This document shows, piece by piece, positions 37,363-48,965 of a DNA stretch of 64,000 nt (position 1 is the first letter of the stretch; every line of letters starts with the position of its first letter). Origin of the DNA: Septoria linicola. Taxonomy: Eukaryota > Ascomycota > Dothideomycetes > Mycosphaerellales > Mycosphaerellaceae. The DNA is taken from NCBI GenBank assembly GCA_024114885.1, contig CP099419.1:434001-498000 (forward strand), written 5' to 3'. A program made the position numbers and the translations under genes. The notes under the pieces were generated by a model. The model was not told the origin of the DNA. It made no database searches and saw only the letters and a list, made by a program, of their open reading frames with translations.

Positions 37363-38542
37363 TAGATATATAGCGAGTTCCTCTAGGGAATAGAGAGGTC
37401 GTTAGTACCTTAGGCTTTAGACTCTAAATTCTAGCTCTATATTAAAACCTTACAATTTCGATCTTACGACTATAACTCTAAATAAACATAATATTATTAA
37501 TATTCTTTCGCGTTCTCGCGCGATATAGTACTTCTAGTTAACTACGCCTTCTTTAATCGTCTCGTATAAGACGCCGCTATACTTACGCCTAAATAACGCG
37601 CCCTTACTAATTAAGTATCGCGTTCTCCTACTCTATTAGCGTATATTTAAATAGAGAGAGCTAGCGACTAGCCTTAAAGACAGGCTAATAATCTAATTCT
37701 TATCGATATATAAGATAGTAATAATAAAGACAATAATAAATACGTGCCTAAAGAAGAGGATAATAAAGACGCGCCTAAAGAGGAGAATAATAAGCCTCCT
37801 ACTCTAAATAGGCCTACTACTAGTAGGAAGGGCCTTAGTAGAAAGCGGCCTATTACGTAAAAAGCGCCTCGTAAGATAGTAACGAAGAAGAAGAGAAGAG
37901 CTAGTCTAAAACTTACTATAAAGAAGAAATCTCGTATCCTAAAAGTATAGTCGAATACTTAGAACGTAGCGCGAGCTAGTAGGCTTTCTAAGAAGGCTCT
38001 AGTAGTAAGGAGAGTAAGGAAGCCTTATCGCTATAAGCTAGGTAGTAAGTTAAAACGTAGTTAGCAAATATAGTCGGTACGCTAATCTACTATAGTTTTA
38101 GTCCTATAGGAGATTCGTATATTTTAGAGGACTAGGAATCTACTTATTAGTAAGCTTCCCTTCTAGCGACTAGTAAGAGAGGTCGCCTACAGCTTTAAGT
38201 AGGATCTACGCTTTTAGGCTACTATACTAGAAGCGTTATAAGAGGTAGTAGAGCTCTATTTAATAAAGGTTTTTAAGAGTATATATTTTTCTATATTACT
38301 ATTTAGTAGCTTATACTAACTTATATAGGTACTAACCTCTACGCTATCTATATAAAGCGAGTTACGATCTAGTAGAAGGATATATAGCTCGTTTAGAGAA
38401 TACTTCGTATATAGAGCGTTATAGATAATAAGAGTTATTTAAAGTAGTATAGTACTACGTATTATATTCGGCGTAAGGAATAGCGTTTAGGCTACTTCGA
38501 GATACTTAGCTACGTAGTAGAAGCGCGGTATTAAATTATATT
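37363..38542 (+). pseudogene. histone H3-fold gene II, copy B
   Basis: Counterpart of 18331-19510. KAPRK tail near 37861; intron 38045-38095 with the motif pair (first motif mutated to tagttagca); exon 2 from 38096 with KLPFQRLVRE and DLRFQ; second intron with TACTAAC; exon 3 with TNLYAIYIKRVTI near 38329. Codon phase and intron positions agree with copy A. Confidence 0.87.
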
Positions 38543-38868
38543 ATAACTATAGCGAACGATATAAGATTACTTTCTACTTTTATATTATAAAACCTTCGTT
38601 TTCTCTTATCCCTATAGTCGGTATATATAGTCGGCGCCTATCGTCCTTTTCACGTACTTAGATACTTAAAATACGTAGATTTTAGTATACTTATACCTAT
38701 ACTCCTATAGGTACCTACGTAGGTATACGCTCTAACCTATATTTTCTAGTTATAGGTACTACCTATTAAGCTTTAGCGAGTTACCTCCCTAATCTATATC
38801 GATTACTAAGAACATAGGTTTAGACCTAACCCTACCCGTACTAACCTATTCCGACGTCTAATTATAGG

Positions 38869-39168
38869 TATAGAGACCTCGAGTAAATCTCTAATATAGT
38901 AAGTCGCCTTACTATCTATCTAATAATTACTAAATAGATCCGTGCTAAGAGGTACTAGAGGTTTATAACTTTTCCGAGTTAGAGCGATATCTATATTCTA
39001 GAGGCTTCTATATTATTATAGCCCTTTAAGTCGCCTCTTACGTAGGCTTCTTTTAGGCCTCTTATTAATGTTTATAGTACGTTAGTTCTTACTTTAAGGC
39101 TACTATCTACCCTCTACGCTTCTAGTTCTAGTATAAGAGAGAAGAGATAGCCTTACCTTCGGCTCTAT
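38869..39168. repeat. RIPed flank of hAT copy B
   Basis: Continuation of the sequence ending at 30619. No domain recognised. Confidence 0.4.
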
Positions 39169-39446
39169 TAATAGATAATAACTACCCTAATACTAACCTT
39201 CTAGGTAGGTATAAGAGTAGTCGCTATAGAACAAGACCTATTTAGAGAGTAATAGTCTTATAATACGTTAATTAACTAGTAGTAACGAGCTCAAACTAGT
39301 AGTCCTAAGACTAAGAGCCTATACTAGGACCGTAAGACATTAAATTAATCAAGTAGAGTAAATATTACTATCTTAGAAACGAGCTACTACCTTGCTTTTA
39401 TACTAAAACTACTAAGCACGGTATATAGGTAGGCCTTTGCCCTACT
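39169..39446. repeat. solo LTR (278 bp)
   Basis: Nearly identical in sequence and identical in length to 25169-25446. No clear target duplication flanks this copy. Confidence 0.7.
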
Positions 39447-40475
39447 AGTAAATAGAAGTATAGAAAGAAGTAGTTAACTACTATAAGATACTAGGGCTCT
39501 AGAAGTCTATTACCTAGCTTCTAAAGCTATTTAAAGCGCTTCTTAAAGTTACTATTACCTTAGAGGTAGACGAGCCGATAATATCTAAGGTTTATCTATA
39601 CTTCTATAAGATAAAGGCTACGCTTACTAATCTAGAGCTCTCTCGAGATAGTCTTATAGGCTCTACTATTCTACTTAAGAACGAGCTAAAGCTATACCTA
39701 AATAAGAGGCTCGCTAAGGTTCTCGAAGACTATCTACTTACTCTTATTACCTACCTTAGCGATCTATATAAGCGTACTCTATAGGACAATACCTATAACT
39801 TTAAAGAGTCTTAATAGACTATAATTATCGAATACCTAAAGTAAGAAGAGAAGCTTAACTTTATAGAAGGGTAGGCTAATAATATCGGTATTAAGTTATG
39901 AATACTCGCTAATAATTAAGGTAAATATACTACTAATAGCGATAAATAGTAAATAGCTCTTCCGTAGAATGTATATAGCGACAAACTTATAGACTAGCGC
40001 TAGATAAAGCCGAAGAACCGGCTCTATTAAAGTAATTAGCTATTAGCCTTTAACTAGTAGGCCTTATATAGTATTTAGGGCTATAAGCCGGAGCTATAAG
40101 AGCTTATAATAAGAGTATTATCTATACGTATCTCTATAGGTCCGGCCGAGCGTAATTAAAGTACGTTCGGTAACGTCTATACGAATAAGTATAATAGAAT
40201 AAGCTAGGAGCGAGCTAGTACTCTAACTAAACTATTCTAGAATACAAAGATAAACGATAGTATTACGAACTCTAACGAGTACTTCTACGAGAAGCCGCTA
40301 TATCTAGATAGTGTCTATAGACTAACTATTTATAATAATAGAGTAATAAGAGTAGGCTATAATAACTAGGAGGATATCGATTATAATAAAGCAATAGATT
40401 ATACTAGAGATACTTTAGGTACCGAGACTAATATAGTAGAGCCTATTAGTAGTAGCTCGGAGAGTAACGATTAAC
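39447..40475 (+). pseudogene. second hAT-family transposase, C-terminal part
   Basis: With Gln/Trp restored the plus strand reads VTITLEVDEPIISKVY, then LITYLSDLYKRTL at about 39745, equivalent to the DPRYK stretch of hAT transposases, then IGPAERN-STFGNVYTNK at about 40140, the S/AxxERxxS dimerisation signature followed by the usual KxRNR pattern. The sequence is clearly different from the transposase of copies A and B, so it is another hAT family. Upstream it is cut by the solo LTR at 39169-39446. Confidence 0.7.
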
Positions 40476-43300
40476 GATAATAAACAACTAAATAACTATT
40501 ACTATACTATTACTACTCTAACTATCTACCTACTATACTATTATTCCTACGCTTCTTACTACTAGCTTTAGTACTCTATAGTTACTATATCTATACCTAC
40601 GTAGCGACTAGTTCCTCTCTTAACTCTTCGAGCCGACTATATAGTATAGTTATTATATTAGTATACTAATACTTAAGGTTCGCGTATCGCTCGTATAGTT
40701 ACTATAGTATAGCTCGTATAGTAACGATAGATCTATTATATAAGTGTTTATAGATTTAGTAGTAGATATCCTCTATCTATTAGCTTAGGCTAAAGGCTAT
40801 AGCGTTATACTTACCTTAATAAGGTCTCTATCGCTTATATTACCTCTCGAATTAGTAGATCTATACTATCGATAAGCTTTAAGTAGTAGTAGCGCTAGAA
40901 GAGATATAATAGTTATACTATAGAAGAGGTAAAAGGAGAAGTAGGAGCTAAGTTTGTATAGGTTATTAGTAGTAGTAGTAATACTAATAGATTATTATAT
41001 TATAGCTAATCGCTAGTTATACGCTAGTTTCCTCTACTAGCTATCTAGTAACTACGCCTAAAAGGCCTATTATAGTACCGCTAGTATAGTAAATACTATA
41101 TAGTTATTATTACTATATTATAGAAGCACTCGTAGTCTTATAGTATAGTAGTCTTCGGCTTTAGAGATAGCTTCTATAGCTAAGACGTCTTATTACGATA
41201 AGGCGCTATATATTATATACGCTATATATATCGGATTAATACTAAACTTTAGATCTATCTTCTATATATATAGAATTATAATCTAATAGTATATAAGCTC
41301 TATATATCTAGTTCTACGTATTACGTTATAAAGTAAAGTCGTAGCTAAGACGTAGGCTTTTACTAAGTATACTACTTAGAGATTTAGCTTTATCTCTATA
41401 GAACTATACTACTTTATACCCCTACTCCGCGCGTATACCCTAATCGATCTCGTAACTAACTAAAACTTCGTATAGTTACTAGATCGCCTTAGTTACTTTC
41501 GAGATCGTATACTACTAAAACGCGTAGCTAGATCCTTCTAAGAAGTACAAAATAAGATATATACGATTACTTCTAGTATAGCGTACGATCCGTATACGTA
41601 GATAGGATTAAAGGATATATTTAGTAGAGGGTTAGTATAATATAGCCTATTATTAGATATATTTTATAGTAGACTACAGGTATACGGATATAGATAAGGG
41701 TAGCTATATAGGTACTAATATAGGTAGTAATAAGATAAGAACCTCGTAATTCCCTTTCTTCCTCTTCTTCTCTTCCTCTCTATATAACTCTACTATCTCT
41801 AGATTATTATATCTAACTAAACGACCGAGTCTATATCCTTAGAGATAGTATACCTATCTACCTCTATAGTTAAACCTTCCTCTATAAACATATCTTCTAA
41901 ACCTTCCTCCTCTAGTAAAAAGCGTATCCTACTATAGCTTACCTCTACTCTAGCTAGATCTCTATCTACTAGTAAACGATATATACGAAAGAGAGTTAAG
42001 TCCGAGGAAGAATCGGCTTCTAAGTAAGAAGATAAGGAATAGGAGGAGGCGGTTCTACGTAAGCGAAGGAAGACGATAAAAAAGGACACGTTTACTAGTA
42101 GCGAAGAGTCTCGTACTAGGGAGGTTTATACCTATATTAAGGAGGCTCTAAATCGGCCTAATTTGTCTAAGGAAGATAGATAGCGTATTACCGCCTTCTA
42201 AGCTTATTATGTCTTTAGTCCTTAGTACTATAATCGAGGTCTAGCGATAGAAGGTATAGAGGATACTCTACGCGAGCGGCTATTCCGAGGTAAGAATATA
42301 CGATAGGCTATAACTAAGTATAATAGCTATTAGGTTAGACATCGTACTATACTAAAGGGTAATAATATACTAATTAGTCTAGACGATTCTAAAGTATATA
42401 CCTACGGCTATATATATAAGGAGGCAATACTTAAAGAGTAGTTAATTAGTACTAGTCTCTAGCGGTTAAAAGATAAGATAAATCGTAAGGTTCGTAGTAT
42501 ACTTATAAAACTATTTAAGAAGTACTTTAGCTAGTAGTCCTTCGATAAAATAGTATCGCCTTCTAAGCTTAAGGTATACCGTTATACTACTAACCGAAGA
42601 TACTAATCTTCGTAGCCTCGCGAAGGTATATTTACGACCTTACGAAAGAGCTAATTATCTACTTTAGTAATAATACTAGTAGAGTAATAATAGAGGTAGA
42701 GTTCAAGTAGTACTAAGTATAAGGGCTTCGTAGCCTTATAAAGAGTAGTTCGTAAGGCTACGAATAGATGTTCGTAAGATAGCGAAGGAATAGCTTTATA
42801 TTTATATTTATATTTATATTTATACTTATATAAGAAGATAATAGTATAATATATTACTTAGACTACGTATACTTCTAGTTATCGTACTTATAACGCGTAT
42901 AGCCTACGCACCTATACTTCTTACGAGCCTCTTTAGTATACTTATAGTAAGTATAACCCTTCTCTATATAGCGCACGTACGAACTATCTTCGCTATAATT
43001 AGTTTCCTCTATACGAGCGATATAAGCTAAAGCCTTCTTACGTATCTTAGATATAGTATTAGTATTCTACGTTATAGTTAGTATAAGAACTAATATATAG
43101 AGATAGTTTAGATAATACTTATAGTTTAGAGTACCGAGGTCTAGTAGTATACGCTAGCCGAAGGCTATACTATATAGGCTTGAGTACCTAGACGTCTAAA
43201 GCCCTTCTTAGGGCCTAGCTTACTACTATCTTCTTCTATAGGTAGTAGTAGTACTAGCGGAAGAGTATTACCTTTAGGATATATAGTATAGATATCGTAT
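40476..43300. repeat. RIPed repeat DNA, family unresolved
   Basis: Strong CpA/TpG depletion. Around 42080-42530 the plus strand reads coherently (REVYTYIKEALNRPNL, LDDSKVYTYGYIYKEA, KDKINRKVRSILIKLFK) with TAG at Gln positions; I do not recognise it. The open minus-strand frame at 42089-41817 looks like its antisense shadow. A hexanucleotide run (ttatat)n lies at about 42796-42832. Confidence 0.5.
42796..42832. repeat. simple repeat (ttatat)n
   Basis: About six units with one C interruption. Confidence 0.85.
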
Positions 43301-43600
43301 AGATCGGCACGATTAATAGTAGGAGGCGGTAGCCGCTTACGGCGAGATATAGTAGATAGCTTAGTAGGTACTAGTAGAGGTAGACTATATTATAGTTAGT
43401 ATAAGACGAGACAAGACAAGATATAAGACAAGACAAGACGTAAGATAAGTAAGTACTTACGAGGTTTACTCTCTAAGCGGCTCGTTAGTAACTATATTCT
43501 ACTAAGGTAAGGCTAGTAGTAGCGGCGTAGCTTCTCCTTCTTTAAGGCTCTTAATAAGGCCTACGATCGTATCTTCGAATAATTTAGTAATATCGGACAT
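42870..43600 (-). pseudogene. repeat-encoded protein with possible zinc-binding cysteines
   Basis: ATG at 43600 opens MSDITKLFEDTIVGLIK and continues until a TAG that was probably CAG. A predicted intron at 43460-43385 has a GTAAGT donor, a CTAAC branch site and a TATAG acceptor. The last part, near 42990-42880, reads with a Cys (RCVGYTRYK) and Tyr residues that may be RIPed Cys/His. The same start occurs in the inverted copy at 63623. Family unknown. Confidence 0.45.
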
Positions 43601-45239
43601 AGTAGTAGTAGCGAGTAATAACGGTAATAGTATAGTAGTAATAGTACGTCTACGGTTATTACTAAAGAAAGAAGGAAGAGACTAAAGTAGAAGGCCGAAG
43701 ATATAATAAAGCTATACTATTATTATATTACCGTTATTATAAGCGGATTAGCGTAGTTACGAGATTAATAGACTATATATACTAATAATAGAGATAGGAT
43801 AATAATAAAGCTAAACAATAGCTAGTATACGCTAGCTTCGAAGCTAAAAACATCTAAAGATTTAAAGATATCGCTTAGTAGCTTTAATAGCTAGAACACT
43901 TACAAATAACGTCGGATCTCTATATACGATAGCTTAGATTACTACTCTTAATCGTATAATCAAGCTTATATATATATTAGGTACCTTATAGTATTATATA
44001 GTTATCGGAATAGCGCGTTTATAGCTCAAATTTAGCTCTTAAATCCGACTACTTTTATAGCTACTAGATTCGCCGAATAGCTCGCTAGTTAGCTCGTAAC
44101 GTAGTCTAAATAGTCCTTAGGCAGAGTTATAACGTTTAGCTTCTAACTATACTTAGAAAACTTATATTATAATACTAACTAAGAGCGCTAATTTAATACT
44201 AGACACTATCGATATTATCTATACGAACGACGTACGAGCGACCGAGCGAGTATACGACCCTACTACTACTACGCGAGATATATTAAATCGTTATATATTA
44301 GTAGCTAGAGGTATAAAGAGATAGAGTTCTATTAATATAAGTAGAGCTTAGTAATATTAAAGTAGATAATACTATACCTCGTTGTTTCTATAATAGCTTT
44401 ATTATACTAGCTAAAGTAATTACGACTCTATCTTATAGGCTATTAATATCGCCTCTAGTTCTAATACTATACTATAAGCTCTAATACGGACGAGCTAGCT
44501 ATTAGTAAGATAATAGGCTAGTCCTACTACCTTAAGCTAGGTAGCTACCTTATAAGTTACTTAACTCTTACTACTTACTCGATCTAATAGCTAACGACTA
44601 ATACTCTTACCTAAGACGATCTACTTACTACTCTCTACTCCTATCTACTACTCTATAACTCTAGGTTACTACTCCTACTAACTACGAGCTCTACTCTACT
44701 CTCTTTATTAGCTAGACTACTAAATCTCTTTCTTAATTTCTATCTTCTCTAGGACATCTCTTAGTAGCTCTAAGTAAGGCTATATAATTATATTTAGTAA
44801 CTCTAATTCTATCTAGTTATATATAGCTTAATAACCCTCTATAGCTTAGGTAAGATAGCTATTATATTTCCTCTAACTAACCTCTTAATCGAATAATAAT
44901 TTAGCTTAGATTAACTACTAACGTAATAGGAAGAATAATATTATAAGCCTTAAGGTACTATATTACCTAAGCCTCTATCTAACTAATTAATTCTCTAACT
45001 AATTCGTATTAAATTATAAGAATCTAGAGCTAATTACCCTTATAGGCCTTCAAGTTATTCTTTTATTTAATTAAAGGCCTATAAGTACTACTAATACCTT
45101 AGATTACTCTATAACACTATTTTGCTAGCTTTAATGTCGCTAAGACTCATGCCTTACGATAACATGTATGCCTTACAAGCCATGTACGTGTACATGTGTA
45201 AATGTATGTATGTATAAGGTTTCTGCCGCAACCCTAGTC
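43301..45239 (-). repeat. left arm of 1.94-kb inverted repeat flanking the gene island
   Basis: Matches 61974-63922 in inverted orientation almost base for base. Homology ends abruptly on the island side at gactagggttgcgg (complement at 45226-45239). The outer part is RIPed, but the innermost 120 bp or so (45120-45239) keep CA and TG words. Both arms contain the start of the same gene, transcribed away from the island. Confidence 0.92.
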
Positions 45240-45324
45240 CTCTACACAAAAGCCTAACACTGAAGTCTGTCGGAGTTCAGCGTTATCTCGACCCTAAAGG
45301 TCTCAGTCTGTTGACAAAGCTTGA

Positions 45325-46050
45325 GAAGGACAAGAGACATCACCTGGAAAGCAAGCGTCTCCACGTCTTCTGTCGGCCAATCACTATTTCACGCGAGCAA
45401 TACCTGGACTCGCCTACGAATCTGTTGAGGGAGCAAGGAGTGAGCTTGCGATATCGATCACTCGAGAGGTCGTTGATGAAGATGACACCGAGGTTGCGAA
45501 ACTGTTCAATAAAGCGAAGCCTGATGACTATGACCACACAAAGATCACAGAGTACCAGGAATCGACGAGCAACACTGTCGTGGATAAGCGAATGGCTGCG
45601 CATATCCTCAGCCCTTATTTGGATGGCTTCAAGCTGGATTTCCTTGAGAGACGCTTCGCCGTTGCTGAGAAGTCGGCAGCGATCTATGCTGTTATTGAGC
45701 GGAGACGAGAAGCGTTCGATGTCTACCCGGATGGTGACGATTCCATTGCGTACCAAATCATGCTGGACACTTATGGCGCTTTCAAGGACCAGCAGAGGTC
45801 GCAGTTCCGTCGCCAGGTTGCCAGACTAAGAACAATGAGGACGATCGGACCTAATTCAAGCTGTACCACAGAGAAGAAGAGGGCCATCAATGGAGTTCAG
45901 AGCCTCATACGAGAACATTTGGATATTTTCAGATCGATGGAGATCCCAAACAATGTTGTGTTTGAACTACTGGCCTCGAAGGAATTACAGAGCAGCTCCA
46001 GCGAGACCATTGGGTACCGCAGTGTACCTATTGGCGAGGAATTGTGGTGA
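45325..46050 (+). pseudogene. unidentified protein, 5' end missing at the repeat junction
   Basis: The frame is open for 241 codons from just after a TGA at 45322 to the stop at 46048, with normal composition. It contains ARSELAISITREVVDEDD, then from 45592 MAAHILSPYLDGFKLDF, a charged central part and the end GYRSVPIGEELW. No in-frame ATG occurs before 45592, yet the sequence upstream of it looks coding. The repeat arm ends at 45239, so the first exon is probably lost, or lies in a small upstream exon I cannot place. If ATG 45592 is used the protein has 152 residues. No family recognised. Confidence 0.45.
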
Positions 46051-46161
46051 AAGACAGGCGCCGAGGGAATCAGACATTGAAGATCAGATCGTGCGTCTGT
46101 GGCAACGAAATAGACAAAGACTGCTGGGCAATGGGTAGTCTATGCTGGCTGTCGTGAGCTG

Positions 46162-46536
46162 TCAGCGAGCCTCGTTTGAGCCTGAGCCGGCCACTTCAAC
46201 GACCAGTCGCAGAAGAAGTCGGAACCAGTCCACGTAACAACACATGTCATCGAATGAGTCTGAGGTCCAATGACAAGACTCTCCCGTCTTGGTCGGCAGT
46301 TTTTGCTCATACCAAGTCCCAAGCCGGTCCGAGATGATCCTCGGCACGCCTTGTTTCGATAGACATGCTAAGACCTCAAGCCTCCGCGGGCTTGATCTCG
46401 TACAGAAAGTCAAATACCTAAGATCTTGTGGCTTTGTAGTGCGACGGACAAGATAAGTCTCGACATCAGCCCAGCACTTTTGTACGGGACACGGATGCCG
46501 CACATATGGTGGCACAATCCCGTCTCGTGATGACAT
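46162..46536 (-). CDS. possible small protein of unknown function
   Basis: ATG-initiated frame of 124 residues, beginning MSSRDGIVPPY, Cys-rich (eight Cys) with several Trp. It has no signal peptide, no recognised domain and no clear intron. It lies between the unknown gene to the left and the secreted protein gene to the right, in opposite orientation to both. It may be a chance frame. Confidence 0.25.
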   Translation of the reverse strand: MSSRDGIVPPYVRHPCPVQKCWADVETYLVRRTTKPQDLRYLTFCTRSSPRRLEVLACLSKQGVPRIISDRLGTWYEQKLPTKTGESCHWTSDSFDDMCCYVDWFRLLLRLVVEVAGSGSNEAR

Positions 46537-46572
46537 TCACTGTTCATCTATGACGAGTGAGATGCTGCGGCA

Positions 46573-47303
46573 ATGGTGGTTCTACTCGTGATACTGCTAG
46601 CATGCCTCGCGAGAGCTCAAAGCAGGTGAGTGAAGTGTAGATAAATGATGCTTCGATGCGATGCTGACCCAAAGCAAGTGACAACGCGACCGAGCAATAC
46701 TCAGAAGACACGCTCCTCTCAGTCACGTTCAGAGATCCTTCCAAAGAGAGCAACAATGGAACATATTGCACATTTGATCCGGAAGGCGCGGCCGACAACT
46801 TCAACATCCAGATCACAAGTGCGCCAAACGACACAATCTGTTTCGGACCGGGCTCTCTTTTCCAGAACGGCACGAACTTTCCCTATGTGCCCACACAGCA
46901 AAACAACGCCTTGACGTACAAAATCACTGGAGCCCAATATTTCAACAGCTCTGCAGACTATTCGCAGCTGCGGTTCCGACAAGGAGAAAATGTGACGACG
47001 AAGCAGGAAGCTATGATGGGCGATCTAGTCTTCCAGGTGTATCGGAGCGAGGACTGCAGTGACGAAGTGGGTCGAAGTTCATCCTGGATCTGGAGTTGCG
47101 ACAATGCGGAACCGACTTGTGACACTGTACCGTACCGGATGCGAAGCTTCTCAGTGAGGATGAGGACGAATGAAGAACAGCAGGACGATCGTCCGGGCAC
47201 TTGTGCAAGTGGGTCCTGGGAAAATGCTGGCGTAGCATTGGACATGAGAGATCGCTGGATCCTATTCGTGATCGCGGCGGTACAGCTCGTAGTCCTCTTG
47301 TAG
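46573..47303 (+). CDS. small secreted, probably GPI-anchored protein
   Basis: Two exons: 46573-46625 and 46679-47303, joined across a 53-bp intron (GTGAGT donor, gctgac branch site, caag acceptor) that completes a Ser codon; 225 residues. The first 16 residues are a clear signal peptide (VVLLVILLACLARAQ). The mature part has several N-glycosylation sequons (DNAT, NNGT, QNGT, NSS) and paired Cys (YC, IC, DC, SC, TC). The last 15 residues are hydrophobic (WILFVIAAVQLVVLL) after a small-residue/charged segment, the layout of a GPI-attachment signal. No enzymatic domain recognised. Probable cell-surface protein; an effector-like role cannot be excluded but is not shown. Confidence 0.8.
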
Positions 47304-47612
47304 TTGTCTATACAATCTTCAGCTTGGTACCGAATGCGTGCTCTCGACTACCGCACTCAGCAGTGAGCAGCTGTGGTAACATCAACGTTGCACGATAGCG
47401 ACAAGTTTGACAGAAGTAGTCTGCCCAAAAGTACTGTCGCCCGCAGCCTGCTTGCCAGATCCTTTGACTCCTGATCGTACTCGGAGTCGCTTGACGGCTG
47501 ACGCGCGCCAGCATGCGCGGGAAAGACAATCGTGCATAGTCAAAGATCTAAGAGCGGCGGAGGTATAATATAGCATTGTCTGTTATGTACACATTGAGGT
47601 AGTCGAGGCTTG
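47304..47612. other. intergenic, convergent 3' ends
   Basis: Between the stop of the secreted protein gene and the stop of the MIT-domain gene. Only short shadow frames; no feature seen. Confidence 0.6.
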
Positions 47613-48503
47613 TCACCTGGCCAGGCCTGATAGCCGTTGTCCATAGGACATATCATGTGCTCCGAACCCAGTACGAATAGGAGTCGCAGGCGGAGACCGG
47701 AAGCGTATGCTATCAGTAGGCGACTCGGCACCATTCCTCTGAGGAGAGAAGCTGTAGCGAAACTTGCTAGATTCCTTGAGTGGAGCTCGAGGTGATGCAA
47801 CGAGTGTCCTGTCGCTGCTAAGCGACCATCGCACGTTGCCCTCGAGCAAATCGTTCCACCAGCCGCTCTCGCATTGTTCAAGGATTTCGATAGTCTCGTC
47901 ATCGGCATCAAATGCATCGAACTGTCGCGAGAATCTCGGCATCCTGGAAGGTGGTCGCTCTGGCAGCTTGCGCTTCATGTATCGCTCCATGGTAGCCTTT
48001 ATTTCGACTTCTGGAGTCAGTGGCCATTGCTGATGTGAGTCACGCCTGGACGGATGTGGAGATCTTGGAGTCTGCGGTGTGTTGGGTCGACTCGCTGGCA
48101 TAGTCGGTCTCCGCATAGAGCGTGGAACATCGATGGAAGAGTAGGGAGTACTCGAAGTTCCATCTTCGCTAAAGGACTCATCGCCCTCCTCTCGAGGCTC
48201 ACTGTTGATTGCCTCGCGGAGCTCTTGGATCCTAGCTTCGTAGGCCCTGGAGATCGACTCTATCTTCTGTGCATCTTCTTCGCTAGTCGTGCGCCTCTTG
48301 GCCTTGCCAAGAAGCTCTCGCGCACTTCGGTAGGATGATAAAGCGCCTCTCACATTGCCGGCTCGGTCTCGCTGCACTGCAATCTGGGCCTTCTCAAGTG
48401 CTTTCGAGAGTGTGCTGCTCTTGTGCGAAGTCTTCCTGCTTGCAGGAGTATAAGGAGTTGAGTCGTCGCGACAATGCCCCATTGGGTGCGCACAAGAAGT
48501 CAT
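47613..48503 (-). CDS. MIT-domain protein
   Basis: Single exon, 296 residues from ATG 48503 (MTSCAHPMGH); an in-frame TTG six codons upstream is not needed. Residues about 32-98 form a three-helix MIT domain: LSKALEKAQIAVQRD, ALSSYRSARELLGKA and a third helix ending ARIQELREAI. MIT domains bind tail motifs of ESCRT-III subunits and occur in Vps4, spastin and related endosomal factors. The rest is disordered, Ser/Pro/Arg-rich, with many SP/TP sites, and ends SYGQRLSGLAR; no AAA or protease domain follows. It is probably an adaptor of endosome or cytokinesis machinery; that role is inferred from the domain alone. Confidence 0.8.
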   Translation of the reverse strand: MTSCAHPMGHCRDDSTPYTPASRKTSHKSSTLSKALEKAQIAVQRDRAGNVRGALSSYRSARELLGKAKRRTTSEEDAQKIESISRAYEARIQELREAINSEPREEGDESFSEDGTSSTPYSSIDVPRSMRRPTMPASRPNTPQTPRSPHPSRRDSHQQWPLTPEVEIKATMERYMKRKLPERPPSRMPRFSRQFDAFDADDETIEILEQCESGWWNDLLEGNVRWSLSSDRTLVASPRAPLKESSKFRYSFSPQRNGAESPTDSIRFRSPPATPIRTGFGAHDMSYGQRLSGLAR

Positions 48504-48965
48504 GGTTGTCGATGGTTTCAAGTTTAATCATGGATTCCTGGTTGTCGAGGAGGGTGTGATGGCTTTTGACAGATGACAGGTCCAGCCAAAATTGTGTAAT
48601 GCGTTGTTTGTCGAGTTGTCAGTGGGGCTCATGCAGGCATGGGTAGTGGATCCGGATGGAGATGGCATAAGCGCTCCTGCATGTTCTATTGAGAAATGTG
48701 GGTGGTTCGCCTATCGCCACTGCAGATTGTTGCATGTCGGTTACGTCCTGCCAACGCGTATGCCATTTGGTCGAATTGATGTTCGCTATGCTAAAGCACA
48801 CCGCCTTATCTTCCAGATCATTGGGCGCTTAATGCTGTGGAAATGGCCATTTCCTTGCTACAATCCTTGCTACAATCCTTGCATGCACGATCTGCTGGGG
48901 AGGTCGGAACAGCAGAATAGTGCTTGGCAGCTCATGCAGTTCATCTCCGACGGTTCTCGTTCAGC
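48504..48965. other. intergenic, upstream of the MIT gene
   Basis: 462 bp. A 13-bp word (ttgctacaatcct) is duplicated in tandem near 48857-48882. No gene supported. Confidence 0.6.

Larger units (their letters stand above)
30628..38860 (-). mobile_element. hAT-type DNA transposon, copy B (8,233 bp, uninterrupted)
   Basis: The same 17-bp inverted ends as copy A (tagacgtcggaataggt at 30628-30644, complement at 38844-38860) and a different 8-bp duplication, attatagg (30620-30627 and 38861-38868), show an independent insertion. The length equals copy A without its Copia, so no net indel separates them. Visible differences are almost all C/T or A/G, as expected of RIP. It contains the empty site of the nested Copia at about 33984, and the same transposase, unknown gene and two histone genes in the same order. 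Confidence 0.95.

Noticed and set aside
41817..42089. 90-codon minus-strand frame as a gene
   Set aside because: It lies antisense to a more coherent plus-strand remnant; RIP removes TGA/TAG-type stops on one strand unevenly and creates such shadows.
45226..45239. Telomere-like CCCTAG word at the repeat end
   Set aside because: Only one copy, no tandem array, and the same word ends the inverted arm; it is part of the repeat, not a telomere.
45311..45829. 172-codon frame beginning at TTG
   Set aside because: Overlaps the better-supported frame 45325-46050 and has a non-coding-like Arg/Ser composition.
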